DNA from: an uncultured Piscinibacter sp.
Lineage (GTDB): Bacteria > Pseudomonadota > Gammaproteobacteria > Burkholderiales > Burkholderiaceae_C
Assembly: GCF_937952055.1 (NCBI RefSeq)
Contig: NZ_CALFYO010000034.1
Location: 1-64,000 of the forward strand
DNA: 64,000 nt
Direction of reading: 5' to 3'
In this document: in pieces, positions 26,368 through 35,016 of the stretch
Layout: every line of letters begins with the position of its first letter
Position numbering within the stretch: the stretch's first letter is position 1
Translations under genes and position numbers: made by a program
Notes under the pieces: generated by a model
Told to the model about the DNA's origin: nothing
Seen by the model: only the letters and a program-made list of their open reading frames with translations
The model's database searches: none

Positions 26368-26724
26368 TCAGAGCCGTGCAGCGAGCGGCGGCGCGCGCGA
26401 GGGTGGCGCGGCCCAGGCGGTGGTGGTGGCAGCCGGCGTCGCATTCCGCGCCAGCGGCAGGGGATCGGGGCCCGGCGCCACGCACCGGCAGGTCGCGGCA
26501 GGGACAGGCGGCACGGCAACCTGGCCGGCCGGCGCGCAAAGCGGGCAATGCGCGAGGGTTGCGCCGGCTGCCTTGCCGCCCTCGACCGAGCACACCTCCG
26601 TCCAGGGCGTCGCCGGAGCGCTGGCCGCCAGCGCATGCGACAGCGTCGGCGCGAGCGCGAGCCCGAGCATCGCGACGAGCGCGACCCAAGCGGCATGATG
26701 GAAGCAGCGGCGGATGCGGTGCAC
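26368..26724 (-). CDS. DUF2946-family secreted protein
   Basis: A 118-residue protein with an N-terminal hydrophobic signal (residues 8-28). The mature part has the cysteine/histidine pattern of DUF2946 (EVCSVEGGK...LAHCPLCAPAG), a family often found beside copper genes. Function unproven. It uses a GTG start at 26724. TAAGAT (minus strand, 26731-26736) ends 6 nt before it. It is 90 nt upstream of the copper chaperone gene, so the two probably share a transcript. Confidence 0.75.
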   Translation of the reverse strand: MHRIRRCFHHAAWVALVAMLGLALAPTLSHALAASAPATPWTEVCSVEGGKAAGATLAHCPLCAPAGQVAVPPVPAATCRCVAPGPDPLPLARNATPAATTTAWAAPPSRAPPLAARL

Positions 26725-26764
26725 GCCGGCATCTTAACCACCAGGGCCGTGCCCATAATTGCGC

Positions 26765-27826
26765 ATGAGCATCCAGACCGACGATTTCGCCCCCGCGAGG
26801 CGGGTGGTCAGCGCGGCGCCCGCCTCGCCCAACGAGGAAGCGATCGAGCGTGCGCTGCGCCCCAAGGGCCTGGCGGATTACGTCGGCCAGGCCAAGGTGC
26901 GCGAGCAGCTGGAGATCTTCATCGGCGCGGCCAGGAAACGCGCCGAGGCGATGGACCACGTGCTGCTGTTCGGCCCGCCCGGCCTGGGCAAGACCACGCT
27001 GTCGCACATCATCGCCAACGAACTCGGCGTCAACCTGCGCCAGACCTCCGGCCCGGTGCTTGAGAAGCCCAAGGACCTGGCCGCGATCCTGACCAACCTC
27101 GAGCGCAACGACGTGCTCTTCATCGACGAGATCCACCGGCTCAGCCCGGTCGTCGAGGAGATCCTCTACCCCGCGCTGGAGGACTACCAGATCGACATCA
27201 TGATCGGCGAAGGCCCGGCGGCGCGCTCGATCAAGCTCGACCTGCAGCCGTTCACGCTGGTCGGCGCGACCACGCGCGCCGGCATGCTGACCAACCCGCT
27301 GCGCGACCGCTTCGGCATCGTCGCGCGGCTGGAGTTCTACACCGCCGAGGAACTGGCGCGCATCGTGCACCGCTCGGCAGGGCTGCTCAACGTCGCCACC
27401 GACGCGGAGGGCGCCTTCGAGATCGCGCGCCGTTCGCGCGGCACGCCGCGCATCGCCAACCGGCTGCTGCGCCGCGTGCGTGACTACGTCGAGGTCAAGG
27501 GCGACGGCCGCATCGTCAAGGCGCAAGCCGAGATGGCGCTGCAGATGCTCGACGTCGATCCGCTCGGCTTCGACCTGATGGACCGCAAGCTGCTGGAAGC
27601 CGTGATCCACCGCTTCGACGGCGGGCCGGTCGGCCTGGACAACATCGCCGCGGCGATCGGCGAGGAGCGCGACACCATCGAGGACGTGATCGAGCCCTAC
27701 CTGATCCAGCAGGGCTTCCTGCAGCGCACGCCGCGCGGCCGCATCGCCACGCTGGCGGCCTACCGGCACCTGGGTGTCACGCCGCCGAAGAACCAAGCCG
27801 CCGCGGCCGACCTGTTCGGCGAGTGA
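26765..27826 (+). CDS. ruvB: Holliday junction DNA helicase RuvB
   Basis: A 353-residue AAA+ motor. Walker A GPPGLGKTTLSH, Walker B LFIDEIHRLS, sensor region GATTRAGMLTNPLRDRFG and the winged helix (GFLQRTPRGRIAT) are complete. The ATG at 26765 (MSIQTDD) is used; a TTG six bases earlier is in frame. CATAAT (26754-26759) ends 5 nt before the ATG. It is separated from ruvA by an opposite-strand copper cassette. Confidence 0.97.
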   Translation: MSIQTDDFAPARRVVSAAPASPNEEAIERALRPKGLADYVGQAKVREQLEIFIGAARKRAEAMDHVLLFGPPGLGKTTLSHIIANELGVNLRQTSGPVLEKPKDLAAILTNLERNDVLFIDEIHRLSPVVEEILYPALEDYQIDIMIGEGPAARSIKLDLQPFTLVGATTRAGMLTNPLRDRFGIVARLEFYTAEELARIVHRSAGLLNVATDAEGAFEIARRSRGTPRIANRLLRRVRDYVEVKGDGRIVKAQAEMALQMLDVDPLGFDLMDRKLLEAVIHRFDGGPVGLDNIAAAIGEERDTIEDVIEPYLIQQGFLQRTPRGRIATLAAYRHLGVTPPKNQAAAADLFGE

Positions 27827-27838
27827 TCGAACGCAGGC

Positions 27839-28243
27839 TCAGATCAGGTCTTCGATCACCAGCCGGTGGTATTTCTCGGCCAGCAGCGCGCCGTGCTCGC
27901 GCGCGGCGGCGGCCACCCGCTCGGCCTGCTCGTCCTCGGGCGCGAAGACGATCAGCCAGCTGGCGCCCTGCCCGGCGAGTTCCTTGTAGCGGCGCATCAG
28001 CGTGACCTCGTAGCCGAAGCCGGCGAAGTCGCTGGTGTACTGCAGCATGCGGTCCATCTCGTCGTTCTCCTCGGCCGCGGTGTATTCGAGGATGTCGTCG
28101 CGCTCGAAACCCTGTGCCTGCAGCGCCTGCACGGTGCGTGCGGCGCGGGTGTCGTCGGGCATCGCCAGGACCACGTGGCCGACCGGCTTGAAGGCGCCGA
28201 GCGACTGGGGATGATCCGCCTTGGTCATGCGCTTGAGGGCCAT
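27839..28243 (-). CDS. Conserved hypothetical protein
   Basis: A 134-residue soluble protein, rich in acidic and helical segments (VQALQAQGFERDDILEYTAAEENDEMDRM), possibly a small alpha/beta fold resembling stress-protein-17M-like folds. I cannot name it. The ATG at 28243 is chosen because GGAGG lies a good distance upstream; an in-frame GTG at 28252 would sit inside that ribosome site. It is convergent with ruvB (12-nt gap). Confidence 0.65.
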   Translation of the reverse strand: MALKRMTKADHPQSLGAFKPVGHVVLAMPDDTRAARTVQALQAQGFERDDILEYTAAEENDEMDRMLQYTSDFAGFGYEVTLMRRYKELAGQGASWLIVFAPEDEQAERVAAAAREHGALLAEKYHRLVIEDLI

Positions 28244-28326
28244 GATCGTCACCTCCTTGAAGGGTGTGCAATCACTGTACGCCGCGCTTGAGTGGCGTCA
28301 AGGCCGCCGGTCGGGCCCCAGGGCGC

Positions 28327-29274
28327 TCAGCGCGGGCCGCTGCGCTTCTTCTGCCAGGCCAGCAGTTCGCCGACGAAGCCGCGCCGGAAGGCGACCACGC
28401 AGACCACGAAAATCGCGCCGATGATCACCGTCACCCAGGAGCCGACACGGTCGGCCAGGAAATTCTGCAGCCCGATGATGGTGAAGGCGCCGATCACCGG
28501 TCCGGCGAATGTGCCCATGCCGCCAAGCAGCGTCATCAGCACCACCTCGCCGGACAGCGACCAGTGCGCGTCGGACAGCGTCGCGAAGCCGAGCACCACG
28601 GTCTTCAACGAGCCCGCCAGCCCGGCCAGGCCGGTGGACAGCACGAAGGCGAGCAGCTTGTACTTGTCGACGTCGTAGCCGAGCGAAACGGCGCGCGGCT
28701 CGTTCTCGCGGATCGCCTTGAGCACCTGGCCGTAGGGCGAATGCACGATGCGCACGATGAACAGGAACACCGCGACGAACACCGCCAGCACGACGAAGTA
28801 CAGCACCGTGTCGTTGGCCAGGTCGATCAGGCCGAACAGCTTGCCGCGCGGCACGCCCTGCAAGCCGTCCTCGCCGCCGGTGAAGGGCGCCTGCAGCCAG
28901 ACGAAGTAGACCATCTGCGCCATCGCCAGCGTGATCATCGCGAAGTAGATGCCCTGGCGGCGGATGGCGATCAGCCCCACCACCAGCCCGATCGCCGCGC
29001 CGAACAGCGTGCCGCCGATCACGCCCAGTTCGGGGGTCCAGCCGGCACTCTTGATCAGCCAGCCGGTGCCGTAGGCCGCGGCCCCCAGGTAGGCGGCGTG
29101 GCCGAAGTACAGCAGCCCGGTGTAGCCGAGCAGCAGGTTGAAGGCGCAGGCGAAGATCGCGAAGCACAGCGCCTTCATCATGAAGATCGGGTACAGGCCG
29201 ACGAAGGGCGCGGCGATCAGGATCGCCAGACCGACCCCCCAGGCGATGCGGCCGAGGCGTTCGGTCGTCATCAC
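28327..29274 (-). CDS. livM: Branched-chain amino acid ABC transporter permease LivM (transporter A)
   Basis: A 315-residue inner-membrane permease with about 8-9 hydrophobic segments. LNLLLGYTGLLYFGHAAYLGAAAYGTG and LTLLGGMGTFAGPVIGAFT are the conserved LivM features. It is the last gene of transporter locus A. Its ATG overlaps the livH stop by four bases (29271-29274). Confidence 0.92.
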   Translation of the reverse strand: MMTTERLGRIAWGVGLAILIAAPFVGLYPIFMMKALCFAIFACAFNLLLGYTGLLYFGHAAYLGAAAYGTGWLIKSAGWTPELGVIGGTLFGAAIGLVVGLIAIRRQGIYFAMITLAMAQMVYFVWLQAPFTGGEDGLQGVPRGKLFGLIDLANDTVLYFVVLAVFVAVFLFIVRIVHSPYGQVLKAIRENEPRAVSLGYDVDKYKLLAFVLSTGLAGLAGSLKTVVLGFATLSDAHWSLSGEVVLMTLLGGMGTFAGPVIGAFTIIGLQNFLADRVGSWVTVIIGAIFVVCVVAFRRGFVGELLAWQKKRSGPR

Positions 29275-30155
29275 TTCTCCTTCCCGAACAGGCCGGCCGG
29301 CCGGATGATCAGCACGATCGCCATGATCACGAACACCACGATGTTCGAAGCCTCGGGATAGAACACCTTGGTCAGGCCCTCGATGATGCCCAGCGCCAGG
29401 CCGGTGAGGATGGAGCCGAGAATCGAGCCCATGCCGCCGATCACCACCACTGCGAAGACGACGATGATCAGGTTGCTGCCCATCAGCGGCGTGATCTGGA
29501 TGACCGGCGCGGCGAGCACGCCGGCGATCGCCGCCAGCCCGGCGCCGGCCGCGTAGGTGAGCATCACCATCAGCGGCACGTTGACGCCGAAGGCCTGCAC
29601 CAGCGCCGGGTTCTCGGTGCCGGCACGGAGGTACGAGCCCAGCCGCGTACGCTCGATCAGGAACCAGGTGCCGAAGCAGACGAGCAGCGAGGCCAGCACC
29701 ACCCAGGCGCGGTAGTTCGGCAGGATCATGAAGCCGAGGTTGGTGGCGCCCTGCAGCAGTTCGGGCACGGCGTACTGCTGGCCCGACACGCCGAACTGGT
29801 CGCGGAAGATGCCCTCGGCGATCAGCGACAGGCCGAAGGTCAGCAGCAGGCCGTAGATCGGGTCGGTCTTGTAGAGCTGCTTGAGCAACGTGCGCTCGAT
29901 CACCAGTCCGAGCGCACCGACGACGATCGGCGAGACCACCAGCGCGAGCCAGTAGTTCATGCCGAAGTGCTCGAGCCCGATCCAGGCCACGTAGGCGCCC
30001 ATCATGTAGAGCGCGCCGTGGGCGAAGTTGACGATGCCCAGCGGCCCGAAGATCACCGCCAGTCCGAGGCTGAGCAGCGCATAGAACGAGCCGTTGACCA
30101 GCCCGAGCAGCAGCTGGCCGAGAAAGGCCTGCAGCGGGATGCCGAAGATCTCCAT
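29271..30155 (-). CDS. livH: Branched-chain amino acid ABC transporter permease LivH (transporter A)
   Basis: A 294-residue permease with the LivH signature (NGSFYALLSLGLAVIFGPLGIVNFAHG; KTDPIYGLLLTFGLSLIAEGIF; VVIGGMGSILGSIL). It is 29 nt after the original end of the binding-protein gene. It functions with LivM as the membrane channel. Confidence 0.93.
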   Translation of the reverse strand: MEIFGIPLQAFLGQLLLGLVNGSFYALLSLGLAVIFGPLGIVNFAHGALYMMGAYVAWIGLEHFGMNYWLALVVSPIVVGALGLVIERTLLKQLYKTDPIYGLLLTFGLSLIAEGIFRDQFGVSGQQYAVPELLQGATNLGFMILPNYRAWVVLASLLVCFGTWFLIERTRLGSYLRAGTENPALVQAFGVNVPLMVMLTYAAGAGLAAIAGVLAAPVIQITPLMGSNLIIVVFAVVVIGGMGSILGSILTGLALGIIEGLTKVFYPEASNIVVFVIMAIVLIIRPAGLFGKEK

Positions 30156-30184
30156 GACGTGCGGAGCGTCGTCAGATCAGCCGA

Positions 30185-31387
30185 TCACTTCCACAGCGCG
30201 CACTTGGACTCGGCCTTGGTCGTCCAGGCGGCCTCGCCCTTGATCGTCTCGGCGACGTTGTAGTAGTCCCAGGGCTCGGTCGACTTGTCCGGCGACTTCA
30301 CCTGCATCAGGTACATGTCGTGCACCATGCGGCCGTCCTCGCGGATCTAACCGCCCTTGGCGAAGACGTCGTTGATCTTGGTCTTGCGCATCTGCGCCAG
30401 CACCTTGTCGCCGTCGTCGCTGCCGGTGGCCGTCACCGCGTTGAGGTACTGCAGCGTGGCCGAGTAGTCGCCCGCCTGGATCGACGAAGGCATGCGCTTC
30501 ATCTTGTCGAAGAACTTGCGGCTCCAGGCGCGCGCCTCGGGATCGCGGTTCCAGTACCAGCTGTCGGTCAGGTACATGCCCTGCGTGGTCTTCAGGCCGA
30601 GCGAGTGGATGTCGTTGATGAAGATCAGCAGGCCGGCCAGCTTCATCGTCTTGGTGACGCCGAACTCGTTGGCCGCCTTGATGGTGTTGACCGTGTCGCC
30701 GCCGGCGTTGGCCATGCCGAGGATCTGCGCCTTGCTCGACTGCGCCTGCGGCAGCAAGGAGGAGAAATCGCTCGCGTTCAGCGGGTGCTTGACCTGGCCG
30801 ACGATGGTGCCGCCGGCCGCGGTGACGACCTTGCTGGTGTCGTTCTGCAGCGCCGCGCCGAAGGCGTAGTCCGCCGTCAGGAAGAACCAGCTCTTGCCGC
30901 CGGCCTTGACGACCGCGTTGCCGGTGCCCTTGGACAGCGCGACGGTGTCGTAGGCCCAGTGCACCGTGTACGGCGTGCACTGGTCGTTGGTCAGCGCCGA
31001 GGTGGCCGCGCCGACGACCAGGAAGGGCTTGTTCTTCTCCGCCGCCACCTTGGACATGGCCAGCGCGGTGCCGGAGTTGGTGCCACCAATCAGCATGTCC
31101 AGGCCCTGGGTGTCGAACCATTCGCGCGCCTTGGCCGCGGCGATGTCGGCCTTGTTCTGGTGGTCGGCAAACAGCACCTCGATCTTCTTGCCGGCGACCG
31201 CGCCGCCCATGTCGGCGATGGCCATCTTGATGGCCTCCACGCCGCCCTGGCCGTCGATGTCGGCATAGACGCTGGACATGTCGGTGATGAGGCCGACCTT
31301 GATCACGTCGCCCGAGACCTGTGCCTGGGCGCCCGACAGGGCCGCGAACGAGAGGGCGCAGGCGGCAGCGATCTTCTTGAGCTTCAT
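30185..31387 (-). pseudogene. LIV-type periplasmic binding protein with internal amber codon (transporter A)
   Basis: A 400-codon frame encodes a type I periplasmic binding protein with a signal peptide (residues 1-22) and a mature part resembling the Leu/aromatic-binding family. Codon 347 is TAG (30347-30349, minus strand). Past it the same frame continues with recognisable family sequence (IREDGRMVHDMYLMQVK) and a normal C-terminus ending in KCALWK and TGA (30185-30187). The position expects Tyr, so a single C-to-G change (TAC to TAG) explains it. Downstream transporter genes are intact. Either the gene is newly inactivated, or a suppressor or sequencing error is involved. Confidence 0.85.
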
Positions 31388-31434
31388 GGTGTTCTCTCCG
31401 TGGGTTGAGCGGGCGGGGAATCGACCTCTTGGCG

Positions 31435-32139
31435 TCAGACGCCGAGGTACTCGTGGAGGCGCTCCAGGCGCGCCGGCAGTTCGGACTGGGTGAACTCCTG
31501 GATCACCTGGCCGTGCTCCATGACCAGGAAGCGGTCGGCCAGCGGTGCAGCGAAGCGGAAGTTCTGCTCGACCATCACGATGGTGTAGCCCTGCTGGCGC
31601 AGCGCGACGACCATCTCGGCGAGCTTCTGCACGATCACCGGGGCCAGGCCCTCGGAGATCTCGTCGAGCAGCATCAGGCGCGCGCCGGTGCGCAGGATGC
31701 GCGCCACCGCCAGCATCTGCTGCTCGCCGCCGGACAGGCGCGTGCCCTGGCTGGAGGCCCGCTCCTGCAGGTTGGGGAACATCGTGTAGATCTGCTCGAC
31801 GCTCATGCCGCCTTCGGCGAGCCTGGGCGGCAGCAGCAGGTTCTCCTGCGCCGAGAGGCTGGAGAAGATGCCACGCTCCTCGGGGCAGTAGCCGATGCCC
31901 AGCCGCGCGATGCGGTGCGTGGCCAGGGCGATCGCCTCGGCGCCGTGCACCTTGATCGAGCCCTTGCGGCTGCCGGTCAGGCCCATGATCGCGCGCAGCG
32001 TGCTGGTGCGCCCGGCGCCGTTGCGGCCGAGCAGCGTCACCACCTCGCCCTCGTCGACGTGGAAATTCACGCCGTTCAGCACGTGCGACTCGCCGTACCA
32101 GGCGTGCAGGTCTTTCACTTCGAGGAACCGGGTGGCCAT
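31435..32139 (-). CDS. livF: ABC transporter ATP-binding protein LivF (transporter A)
   Basis: A 234-residue ATPase with Walker A GRNGAGRTST (Arg for the usual Lys at the critical position: GxxGxGRT), signature LSGGEQQMLAVAR, and Walker B RLMLLDEISEGLAP. The Walker A lysine appears replaced by arginine (GAGRTS), which would be unusual for an active ATPase. It starts one base after the livG stop. Confidence 0.88.
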   Translation of the reverse strand: MATRFLEVKDLHAWYGESHVLNGVNFHVDEGEVVTLLGRNGAGRTSTLRAIMGLTGSRKGSIKVHGAEAIALATHRIARLGIGYCPEERGIFSSLSAQENLLLPPRLAEGGMSVEQIYTMFPNLQERASSQGTRLSGGEQQMLAVARILRTGARLMLLDEISEGLAPVIVQKLAEMVVALRQQGYTIVMVEQNFRFAAPLADRFLVMEHGQVIQEFTQSELPARLERLHEYLGV

Positions 32140-32140
32140 G

Positions 32141-32914
32141 TCAGTGGGCTCCCTTCAGTTCCACGTTGGCGCTGCCCATGTAGGCCTCGATCACCGCCGG
32201 GTTCTTGGCCAGCTGCTCGTAGGGCCCTTCGGCCAGCGTGGCACCGCGGGCCAGCACGGTGATGGTGTCGGCCAGGCTCGCCACCACGCTCATGTTGTGC
32301 TCGACCATCAGCACGGTGCGGTCGGCGGCGACCTTGCGGATCAGCTGCTTGATGCGGTCGACGTCTTCGAGGCCCATGCCCTGCGTCGGCTCGTCGAGCA
32401 GCATCAGCTTGGGCTCCATCGCCAGCGTGGTGGCGATTTCCAGCGCGCGCTTGCGGCCGTAGCTCAGCTCGACGGCGGTCAGGCCGGCGTACTTGCCGAG
32501 GTCCACCGCTTCGAGCAGTTCCATCGCGCGGCCGTTGAGCAAGTCGAGCGTTCGCTCGGCGCGCCAGAAGTGGAGCGAGGTGCCGAGCTTTCGCTGCAGG
32601 GCCACGCGCACGTTCTCCAGCACCGTCAGGTGCGGGAACACTGCCGAGATCTGGAACGAGCGGATCACGCCGCGGCGCGCGATGTGCGCCGAGCTCTCGC
32701 GCGTGATGTCGGTGCCGTCGAAGACGATGCGCCCCGTCGTCGGCACGAGAAACTTGGTCAGCAGATTGAAGCAGGTGGTCTTGCCCGCCCCGTTCGGCCC
32801 GATCAGCGCGTGGATGCTGCCGCGCTTGACCTTGAGGTTGACCTGGTTGACGGCCACGAAGCCCTTGAACTCCTTCGTCAGGTCGTGCGTCTCGAGGATG
32901 ATGTCGTCGGCCAT
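32141..32914 (-). CDS. livG: ABC transporter ATP-binding protein LivG (transporter A)
   Basis: A 257-residue ATPase with a normal Walker A (GPNGAGKTTCFN), LivG Q-loop and signature region (LSYGRKRALEIATTLA), and Walker B LMLLDEPTQGMG. The start at 32914 (MADDIILE) follows the iclR stop by 2 nt. Upstream in-frame sequence belongs to the regulator gene in another frame. Confidence 0.93.
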   Translation of the reverse strand: MADDIILETHDLTKEFKGFVAVNQVNLKVKRGSIHALIGPNGAGKTTCFNLLTKFLVPTTGRIVFDGTDITRESSAHIARRGVIRSFQISAVFPHLTVLENVRVALQRKLGTSLHFWRAERTLDLLNGRAMELLEAVDLGKYAGLTAVELSYGRKRALEIATTLAMEPKLMLLDEPTQGMGLEDVDRIKQLIRKVAADRTVLMVEHNMSVVASLADTITVLARGATLAEGPYEQLAKNPAVIEAYMGSANVELKGAH

Positions 32915-32916
32915 GC

Positions 32917-33729
32917 TCAACTCTCTTGCCCCTGCGGCTGCCGGCCGCCGAGACGCTGCGTCAGCGTGCTCGCGGCACGCAGCACGGTCTCGCGGTGGGC
33001 CGCGACGGCCTCGTCGCCGAGCGTGGTCTTGTTCAGGCACACGCCGATGCCGGCTACCGGATGCGCAGCAGCGTCGAACACCGGCGCGCCGATGCAGTAG
33101 ACGCCGGCGCGCACGCCCTCGTCATCGATGCTGTAGCCTCGCCGGCGGGTGAGTTCGAGTTCGCCGAGCAATTCGTCCACGCTCGCCGGCCCGCGCCGGT
33201 TCATCGGCGCGAGCTCGGCAATGCCGAGGCGCTGGCGGACCGTCTCTGGCGGCTGGAAGGCGAGCATGGCCTTGCCGGTGGCCGCCAAGTGGGCGGGCAG
33301 GCGCATGCCGACGTTGAAGGCCAGCCCCAGCGGCCGCCGGCCGTTGCGCGCGGCGATGTAGACCACGTCGCGCCCGTTGAGCACGGACAGGATGATGGTT
33401 TCCTCCGGCTCGGCGTCCATCCACAGCGCATTGAACTCCTGCGTGATGCCGGTGCCCGCCACGAAGGCCTCGGCCAGCGGCATCACGCCAGGTCCGATGC
33501 GGAAAGCTCCGTCGTCCTGCCGTTGCAGGTAGCCGAAGCGCAGCAGCGTGCTGCACAGCCCGTGAACGCTGCTTTTCGGCAGTTCAAGCTCGCTGGCCAG
33601 CCGCGCCAGGCTCATCGGCTCTCGCCGCTGCGCCAGCCGATCGAGCAAGGCCAGCGCGCGCGACACCGCCGGCACCAGCGCCGGGGCGGCGCGGGCTGGG
33701 GAGACGGAATCGTGGCTGCGCAGGCGCAT
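32917..33729 (-). CDS. IclR-family transcriptional regulator
   Basis: A 270-residue regulator: an N-terminal winged helix-turn-helix (SLARLASELELPKSSVHGLCSTL) and a C-terminal IclR effector domain (GMRLPAHLAATGKAML; GYSIDDEGVRAGVYCIGAPVFD). It is the first gene of transporter locus A, 2 nt before livG. It likely controls the operon and itself through the inverted repeats just upstream. The start is set at 33729; an ATG at 33738 is also in frame. Confidence 0.9.
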   Translation of the reverse strand: MRLRSHDSVSPARAAPALVPAVSRALALLDRLAQRREPMSLARLASELELPKSSVHGLCSTLLRFGYLQRQDDGAFRIGPGVMPLAEAFVAGTGITQEFNALWMDAEPEETIILSVLNGRDVVYIAARNGRRPLGLAFNVGMRLPAHLAATGKAMLAFQPPETVRQRLGIAELAPMNRRGPASVDELLGELELTRRRGYSIDDEGVRAGVYCIGAPVFDAAAHPVAGIGVCLNKTTLGDEAVAAHRETVLRAASTLTQRLGGRQPQGQES

Positions 33730-33742
33730 GGGGGGCAATGGC

Positions 33743-33772
33743 GTTGTTCAATGGGCTGAACGACTTTCAGCC
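33743..33772. promoter_or_regulatory. Overlapping inverted repeats upstream of iclR (putative operator)
   Basis: GTTGTTCA-ATGGGC-TGAACGAC (33743-33764; one mismatch in 8 bp) overlaps a perfect repeat GGCTGAA-CGACT-TTCAGCC (33754-33772). They begin 13 bp before the iclR ATG, where an autoregulatory IclR-family site would sit. The rest of the 33730-33827 gap has no other feature. Confidence 0.5.
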
Positions 33773-33827
33773 AATCGAACGACCCCAGTGCAGGGAGCGC
33801 GCCGCGCCGTGTCGCCCTCTTCGCGGG

Positions 33828-34931
33828 TTATCGCTCTGAGGGATTGCCCGCGGTGTTGGCGACGCGCGGCGTGCAGATCCGGCCCACCCACCACAACGCC
33901 GCCACCACGGCCGCCGAGCCACCCGCCAGCGACAGCGGGCCGAGACGATGGGAATGCCACAGCAGCCAGGCCGTGGCAGCGAGCAATGCAGCGAAGAGCA
34001 CGCCGGCCTGACGGGCCGCGGCCGGTGCGATCGGCGGGTCGTAGCGAGTCACTGCGGCGATGTCGAACGCCGGCTTGGGCCAGCGCGCCTCGACGTCGGC
34101 CGGCCGCCAGCCTGGCGGCGCGAACCACACGCGAAGCTTGTCGGCCCAGGAGGCGGCGTGCCAGGAGTCCTTCGCCAGCTCCGCATAGACCTGCAGGTTG
34201 GCCCACAGCGGGTTCCAGCTGCGCAACGGCGAGCGCGTGCCATAAATGCACGGCTCGCGGTCGTCCTCTTCGGCGTAGGTGCCGAACAGACGGTCCCAGA
34301 CGATCAGGATGCCGCCGTAGTTGCGGTCGAGGTAGCAGTCGTTCACCGCGTGGTGCACGCGGTGGTTGCTCGGCGCGCAGAACCAGCGGTCGAACCAGCC
34401 CAGGCGGCCGATCTGCTGCGTGTGCACCCAGTACTGGTAGAGCAGGTCGATCAGCGCGACGACCGCGAACACCAGCGGCGGCACGCCCGCCAGCGCCATC
34501 GGCAGGTAGAAGATCCAGCCGGCCAGCCAACCGCCGCTGGTCTGGCGCAGCGCCGTGGACAGGTTGTAGTCCTCGCTCTGATGGTGCACCGCATGCGGCG
34601 CCCAGAACAGCGCGATGCGATGGCCGGCGCGATGGTGCCAGTAGTAGAAGAAGTCGTAGGCGACCAGCGCACCCAGCCAGACCCAGGGCGAATCGGCAGG
34701 CAGCGAAGCGATCGCGAGATGGGCGTGCACCGCGCCGTAGATGCCCACCGTCAGCGCGGTGACGAACAGCCCGGTGAGCTGGCTCATGATCCCCAGGCCG
34801 ATGCTGTTCAGTGCGTCGCTCAGCCGGTAGGTGTCGCGCCCGCGTGCCCGGCCGACGAGGACCTCGATGCCGATCAGCGCCAGGAACACCGGCGTGGCCA
34901 GCACGATGACCTGCGGCCCGGTCAGCGCCAT
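33828..34931 (-). CDS. Sterol desaturase / fatty-acid hydroxylase superfamily membrane protein
   Basis: A 367-residue integral membrane di-iron oxygenase. The three histidine boxes are visible: HHRAGHR, HAVHHQSEDYN and NHRVHHAVNDCYLDRNYGG. Members hydroxylate or desaturate lipid chains and sterols. The C-terminal part adds two hydrophobic segments beyond the usual domain. The natural substrate is not clear; ether-lipid or fatty-acid modification is a guess. Confidence 0.88.
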   Translation of the reverse strand: MALTGPQVIVLATPVFLALIGIEVLVGRARGRDTYRLSDALNSIGLGIMSQLTGLFVTALTVGIYGAVHAHLAIASLPADSPWVWLGALVAYDFFYYWHHRAGHRIALFWAPHAVHHQSEDYNLSTALRQTSGGWLAGWIFYLPMALAGVPPLVFAVVALIDLLYQYWVHTQQIGRLGWFDRWFCAPSNHRVHHAVNDCYLDRNYGGILIVWDRLFGTYAEEDDREPCIYGTRSPLRSWNPLWANLQVYAELAKDSWHAASWADKLRVWFAPPGWRPADVEARWPKPAFDIAAVTRYDPPIAPAAARQAGVLFAALLAATAWLLWHSHRLGPLSLAGGSAAVVAALWWVGRICTPRVANTAGNPSER

Positions 34932-35016
34932 CGCAGGTCAGTGGCGCCCGGCCGTTCCGAAGCCACGCAGCGCCCCTTCGGGAGGCGTCGGGCGAAGTGT
35001 GCCGGGGGGCTTCATC

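Noticed and set aside
28264..29361. Rightward reading frame over livM of transporter A
   Set aside because: Antisense shadow, repetitive His/Gln/Glu content, no domain.
30185..30349. Separate small gene downstream of the amber codon
   Set aside because: It is the natural C-terminus of the binding protein in the same frame, with no start codon or ribosome site of its own.
30347..30349. Pyrrolysine or other recoding at the TAG
   Set aside because: No signs of a pyrrolysine system or a recoding element are visible, and the substitution fits a simple mutation of Tyr.
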